Program-made: the position numbers and the translations under genes
Part shown: positions 59,767 through 64,000 of the stretch, one piece after another
Position numbering within the stretch: position 1 is the stretch's first letter
Layout of the letters: every line of letters starts with the position of its first letter
Assembly: GCA_963970005.1 (NCBI GenBank)
Contig: CAXAMN010021562.1
Span: 645,851-709,850, forward strand
DNA length: 64,000 nt
Origin: Durusdinium trenchii
Lineage: Eukaryota > Sar > Dinophyceae > Suessiales > Symbiodiniaceae
Reading direction: 5' to 3'
Notes under the pieces: model-generated
The model's database searches: none
Seen by the model: only the letters and a program-made list of their open reading frames with translations
What the model was told of the DNA's origin: nothing

Positions 59767-59955
59767 CTGGCCCGTGCCCGGAAGCAACGTCGCGCCTGCT
59801 TCTCTTGGCCCAAGCTCAGCAAACGCTGCAGCACCGTCTCGAAGTCGGTGAAAGTCGCCATGTCGGACCGCGGAAGGTCCTGGTCATCGGACGGAGGAGT
59901 CCAGCGATGCGATGGACCAGGTCGACCATCCGACTCACCAGGTCGAGAACTGGGT
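59767..59955 (-). CDS. Candidate internal exon, product unknown
   Basis: The minus strand has a good acceptor (GTCAGATTTTTAG) at 59956-59957 and a donor (GGCCAG then GTCCTT) at 59765-59766. The 189 nt hold 62 full codons plus split ends: PSSRPGESDGRPGPSHRWTP, then PSDDQDLPRSDMATFTDFET, then VLQRLLSLGQEKQARRCFRA. A disordered Pro/Ser/Asp part is followed by a helix. A second frame, with VLDLVSRMVDLVHRIAGLLR, is open in the first half, so phase is not certain. No domain is recognised. Confidence 0.38.
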
Positions 59956-59959
59956 CTAA

Positions 59960-61800
59960 AAATCTGACTCAACATCGTCTTCATAGGTTTGGATGGGAGT
60001 TTAGGTAGTCGTTTAGTTTCATGATGCTTCATGTTTAGGCAATGGAAATGGATGTTGTCGTCAGTGGTTGCTTGCTGCCCACCATTTGGCCCGTCGAATG
60101 CGAGTTGTTGCCAGCTTTCACAAAGGTCTTTAGTCTTTTCCAGTGGAAACTAATGTTTAAACAAAAAGTCACCCAGTGCCAATAAGATTGACTCAACTCC
60201 TGCCGAAAAATGAATCCACCAAGAACGGGTCATCATTGACCATGGACAGCAGCATCTGGTAAAACAGCTGTACCATTTTGTGGCGCACTTCCTATTTTGG
60301 GTGTCGAACGGTTCTGCCGATCGGTCTGACCACCGACTGGGCTGGTCAGACCGATCGGCTCTCTGTTCACGACACTGGGCTGGTCAAGTCTTGGGAGTTC
60401 AACCTCAGATTGGGAGAGCATTGAGACCACTACCAGCACCACGGAAAGGGTGTCCATTAATAGCCCCTTAGGGTGTCCATTAACCACCCCTCGGGGGTTC
60501 AGGTAATTGAAGTTCCATTCTTTGGCTGTTTTCTGTCTCCACTTCGATAGACAAACCAAGTGTGTGTGTTTTTCACAGGTGCTAATCCTCCCTGTCTGCT
60601 GAATCCCACGTCCAGCCTCATCGACGCCCAACAATTCCCACTCCTCACAAAGCGTGGTCAACGGGATGTCATTTCAGCTCCCTCGGGTGTGGGAGGACAA
60701 ACACCAATAAATGTCCGATTGAAAAGTACGTAAAGTGAAGGGAGAACAACATGTTGACAAGTAAAACAATACATGCATATTTTTGGTTCTGCTTTTTGTT
60801 CTTAACATGTTTACTGCATGTCTGCTTTGCCAACACTGGCGTCCACAGAAGTGTTGTGGCAAACATGGATCAGTGTCCGCTCATCATCAGAATTTAGTCC
60901 ACACCATCACATGACTGCAGGTTACATTGCACAAATCAGACTCAGAATGAATGCATCCTGACATTGACCACAAGCAGCAAATCAGTTTCACAACAGCCGC
61001 CGGGCCGCTGGGCACCGGGTCTCCCGGCCCATCCCAGGCGCATCGCTCGACCCAGCTTGCGCAAGAGCTTGTGGCAGCGTTGGGAGACTTGCTCCTCGAG
61101 CTCGGTGTGGCGCACCGGTGCACTCAGAAAAGGCACTAGTATAAAACATATATCTATAATCTTTTGGAGTTTGTGTTCGCTGTTGTTGGACAAAATCCTG
61201 CACCGCTTTGCGCACAGGTTCTCCCTCGTTAACATTGTGGCCACCACAGTGAGAAAACTAAAACAAGTAAGGTCCAAAATCCTGCACCACCTCCTCAGAG
61301 GGGTCGCGCCAACATTGAATGACGGGGCACAGGGGTTGCTATGCGACCCTTCCAGGTAAAGTCGTGGTGAGGTGGTGGAGGATTTCGTCCATCAACAGTA
61401 TGATCTTTGTGTTGCTGATGTTGTTATATATAACATAAATCAAAAGGTTGTGCTTGCCGATGATCTTTCGCATGTTGCTTCAACAGCAAGCGTGCAAAAT
61501 GACCCCAAGCTCGCTCTGACAGGCGAGACATATCTCCCAAGAGCTCTGGTAGCGAGCCCTTCAACCAGCGCTGGCTCGTGGGTTTGGAGCGCCAGCTTGT
61601 CTCCTCTACCGGTGTCATGATGAATTGCAACTGGTAGTAACTGGTGCCCTGGTGCAATTTAGCAACATGGGGATACATGGGCTTCCTGCGCCAAGCGGAA
61701 CAATATTACACATTTAACAGGAGTTCGGAGAACAAACCATATATATATATATTATACAAGTATAAACATATATATATTATACAATGTACAACATAATACA
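59960..61800. other. Hairpin and one weak exon-like island
   Basis: Holds the perfect inverted repeat at 60316-60359, a short direct repeat of GGGTGTCCATTAA near 60447-60485, and a minus-strand island at about 60993-61126 open with VRHTELEEQVSQRCHKLLRK after a CCTTTTCTGAG acceptor. The island could be an exon but has competing frames. An AT tract lies at 61736-61790. Confidence 0.4.
60316..60359. repeat. Perfect 17-bp inverted repeat with 10-nt loop
   Basis: The arms GCCGATCGGTCTGACCA (60316-60332) and TGGTCAGACCGATCGGC (60343-60359) are exactly complementary around CCGACTGGGC. The following TGGGCTGGTCA repeats part of the loop and arm. There is no T-run after the stem, so a bacterial-type terminator is not implied. 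Confidence 0.85.
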
Positions 61801-61813
61801 AAGCTTCTTTTAC

Positions 61814-62015
61814 CCATGACCCCATGGATCTCCGCAGCACCTTCCTGGCCATGACCAGGCACTCCAACCACTCGAAGACCCCCACGCCCAGCCTCTGTCT
61901 CGTTGGGATGCTTGGCTTCGACATGCGCCTCGAGGGCGCGACCTCGGACGAGAAGCGACCTTCGGCGACGAAAACGACGTCAATGTTCAGCGGCGCAAGA
62001 AGTCTTTGGCAATGC
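61814..62015 (-). CDS. Candidate internal exon, product unknown
   Basis: The minus strand has an acceptor (ACCGAG followed by G) at 62016-62017 and a donor (TCATGG then GTAAAA) at 61812-61813. The 202 nt are 1 nt plus 67 codons: APLNIDVVFVAEGRFSSEVA, then PSRRMSKPSIPTRQRLGVGV, then FEWLECLVMARKVLRRSMGS. The blend of beta-like and helical segments looks like folded protein. A second, Arg/Gly-rich frame is open over the downstream two thirds. No family is recognised. Confidence 0.38.
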
Positions 62016-62019
62016 CTCG

Positions 62020-64000
62020 GTACATTTTATTGACAAGCTCCCAGGGTGCGAGCTATAGTTACATTGGTCAAATTGAGAAGAACATATGATTGTAAGCCTC
62101 CAGGTTGACTGCACGAAAATCACTCTCCGTTTGCCTCAAAGCCTCAAAGATGCAGAGTCTTTACCGAGCGACTGGGGGACTTGGAAATTTCCCGAACAAA
62201 CATTGAACATCGATCCTAATCCCCAAAGGTAAAGATAGTGTCACCAACATGTGAGTTCTGTGTCTTCGTGGGGAGCTCATGAAAACATGTTTGAACCCTG
62301 TGGCTGTGGCAAGTCACAACACTACTAAACCATGCTAAACCACTGGCTTGTAGGGGATTATTAATGAGCATTGGCCTCCAACTGATTTTAGTTGGGTGTA
62401 ACGTTGTGTGTTCGACCTGTCCCTCAGCAAAGGAACGAGTCCCTGGCAGAATGGCACTGCATCCATGGTTTGCCACGTCTTCGTCTGTGCCTCAGCTGTG
62501 AGAACAACTGCGCGACACACGAAGCAGTCTTGACTCTTGCCAAATACAAAGGTCACCGAATGGACAGCTGAGAGGCAGGTTAGCAGCAAACTATTGTACA
62601 TATAGTTAGTTATATATATTATATCTATATATATATAGTTACATACTATAATTATATGTATACATATTGGAAATGTATACAATATACAAGTAATCGCGGG
62701 GAAGAGCTGGCATCCCATCATACATCTCTTTTGTCATAATACATAACAAAGGCATGGGATGGGCGGTGCTACATTCTCAAGCATTGCACAGAAAGGATGG
62801 TCGGCAACTCCCTCCTGAGCCCGCGGTAACCTTCCCTTTGAGACATCGACCATTTTCGTTTGAAGACCTTTTGAACCAAACCAACACATTCTATATATAG
62901 TTCAATATGCATGTTGAATGAATTTTGATCCATGAATGTCTCTCGTCAAACTTTGTGAAACTCGCTAAAAGTTCAGGAGAGATAGCCAAGGCAGAATGAA
63001 CCAATATCAGTTGGGAATTGAATAGACTCAGACCAACACTCCTGTGTCCTGTCACCTGCTTTCTGGGTAATTACAACAAACTCCTGGTCGCAGTTTGCAC
63101 ATCAGGTCTCACCCTCATATACCGCCACCCTCTAAAAAGGCACTCAATAGCAGGCCCCCCCAAACTATACCCTGTACAACTGTAAGACCCAATGGCCTGA
63201 GGCCTTCATAGGCCCTCCATGGCCTTCCCATTGCCATCACGGCCGCCATTTTCGTCTGCAGCTTTTGGAGGTGAAGTTGCAAGGAGTCAATGCGCTCAGC
63301 CTGCCCGAACGGAGATTGGGCGCCGGTGAGCTCGGCAAATATAGGGATCGATGGTACGCATCATATGATTTATATTTCAAATACCAAAATATATTGTATA
63401 AGCAATTGAAACATTGCTTTAACTTCAAACTTCGTCATATTTTGTCTTGGAATGTCTTGGGGCTTAGGGGGGATCTTGGCTCTTCTCTTGAGTTCTTCCA
63501 TCAAAACTCAAAACAATCCTGCTATGCTGCGATATGCCAGGTCAACCGTGCAAGGCATTGTTCTGCATGTTGTACGCTGAACCAGCACGCCAAGAGGGTT
63601 TTGTGCGGCGCGGAGCAACGTCGAGGGAAGGACCAAAGTCCGGCAACGGACAAGCAAACTGGATGTTTTTGTCACTCAAGTTCTACATCCGAGTGGTCCC
63701 AGGTTTCCGATTCGACATGAATCGACCAATGAAATTCATGTCTGAGTCTGGCAAGTTTGGCAAGTGCCTTAGGCACTTTGTTCCGCCAAAGGCGCATCGT
63801 CGACCTGGCAGCGCGATTCGTCCCAAACGGAGTCCGCGGTTCACAGAAATGAGCACCAACAGTGAAGACTGGTGATTTTAGTTCAGGCAGTATGCTTTCT
63901 CAACCACAACTCCCCTGAAAAGAATTGTTCCAAATGTTCCGAAGTGGAAGCATGCATGCTTCATCATTCGCCCCCACCAATAGGGCCTTCAATAGGGCCA
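62020..64000. other. No confident gene; AT tract and a weak retroelement-like peptide
   Basis: A (TA)-rich tract lies at 62605-62672. A plus-strand frame at 63265-63720 contains HILSWNVLGLRGDLGSSLEF, which faintly recalls the start of the endonuclease domain of LINE retrotransposons. The rest of that frame does not continue the resemblance. The window ends in CAATAGGGCC repeated twice. Confidence 0.3.

Noticed and set aside
60316..60359. Hairpin as a transcription terminator
   Set aside because: There is no T-run after the stem, and the window is eukaryotic, where such terminators are not used by RNA polymerase II.

Overview
The window is nuclear DNA from a eukaryote with very low gene density, most likely a dinoflagellate of the Symbiodiniaceae type. 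This is an inference. It rests on mixed GC content, almost no long open frames outside repeats, many (TA)n and minisatellite tracts, short GC-rich islands bounded by splice-like AG/GT signals (often AG followed by G), and a spliced-leader-like remnant just upstream of the one recognisable gene. There are no bacterial operons, ribosome-binding sites, rRNA or tRNA genes, or CRISPR arrays.

Only one gene is identified with confidence. It is an intronless minus-strand gene at 27466-27840 for a 124-residue Golgin A7/ERF4-family protein, the accessory subunit of DHHC palmitoyltransferases. A degenerate copy of the dinoflagellate spliced leader appears to lie 48 nt upstream of its ATG, which would fit a gene that re-entered the genome from a trans-spliced mRNA.

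About 15 other short islands are reported as candidate exons. Each is open in one frame and most are framed by plausible splice sites, but none has a recognised domain and none can be joined into a gene by eye. Nearly all of the better ones are on the minus strand (6.6, 7.8, 11.8, 20.2, 26.5, 27.0, 34.7, 35.3, 38.5, 56.1, 59.9, 61.9 kb), the same strand as the identified gene. The clearest plus-strand one is at 50.4 kb.

The rest is repeats and non-coding DNA. From left to right: a 13-bp satellite (1-845) and two short arrays; a diverged tandem duplication carrying a coding-like block (2.5-3.6 kb); a pair of minisatellite arrays in inverted orientation (8.3/8.6 kb); a 100-bp element with terminal inverted repeats (14.1 kb) with a relative at 44.6 kb; a dispersed CTAGTAG-type repeat at six places; a three-part satellite block (42.3-43.7 kb); a pair of diverged opposite-strand repeats (45.7 and 48.3 kb), one with a nested palindrome; an A-rich/T-rich inverted array (48.9-49.3 kb); and a second inverted pair of minisatellites with 14-bp units (57.8/58.3 kb). 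Inverted arrangement of simple arrays is the most striking structural theme.
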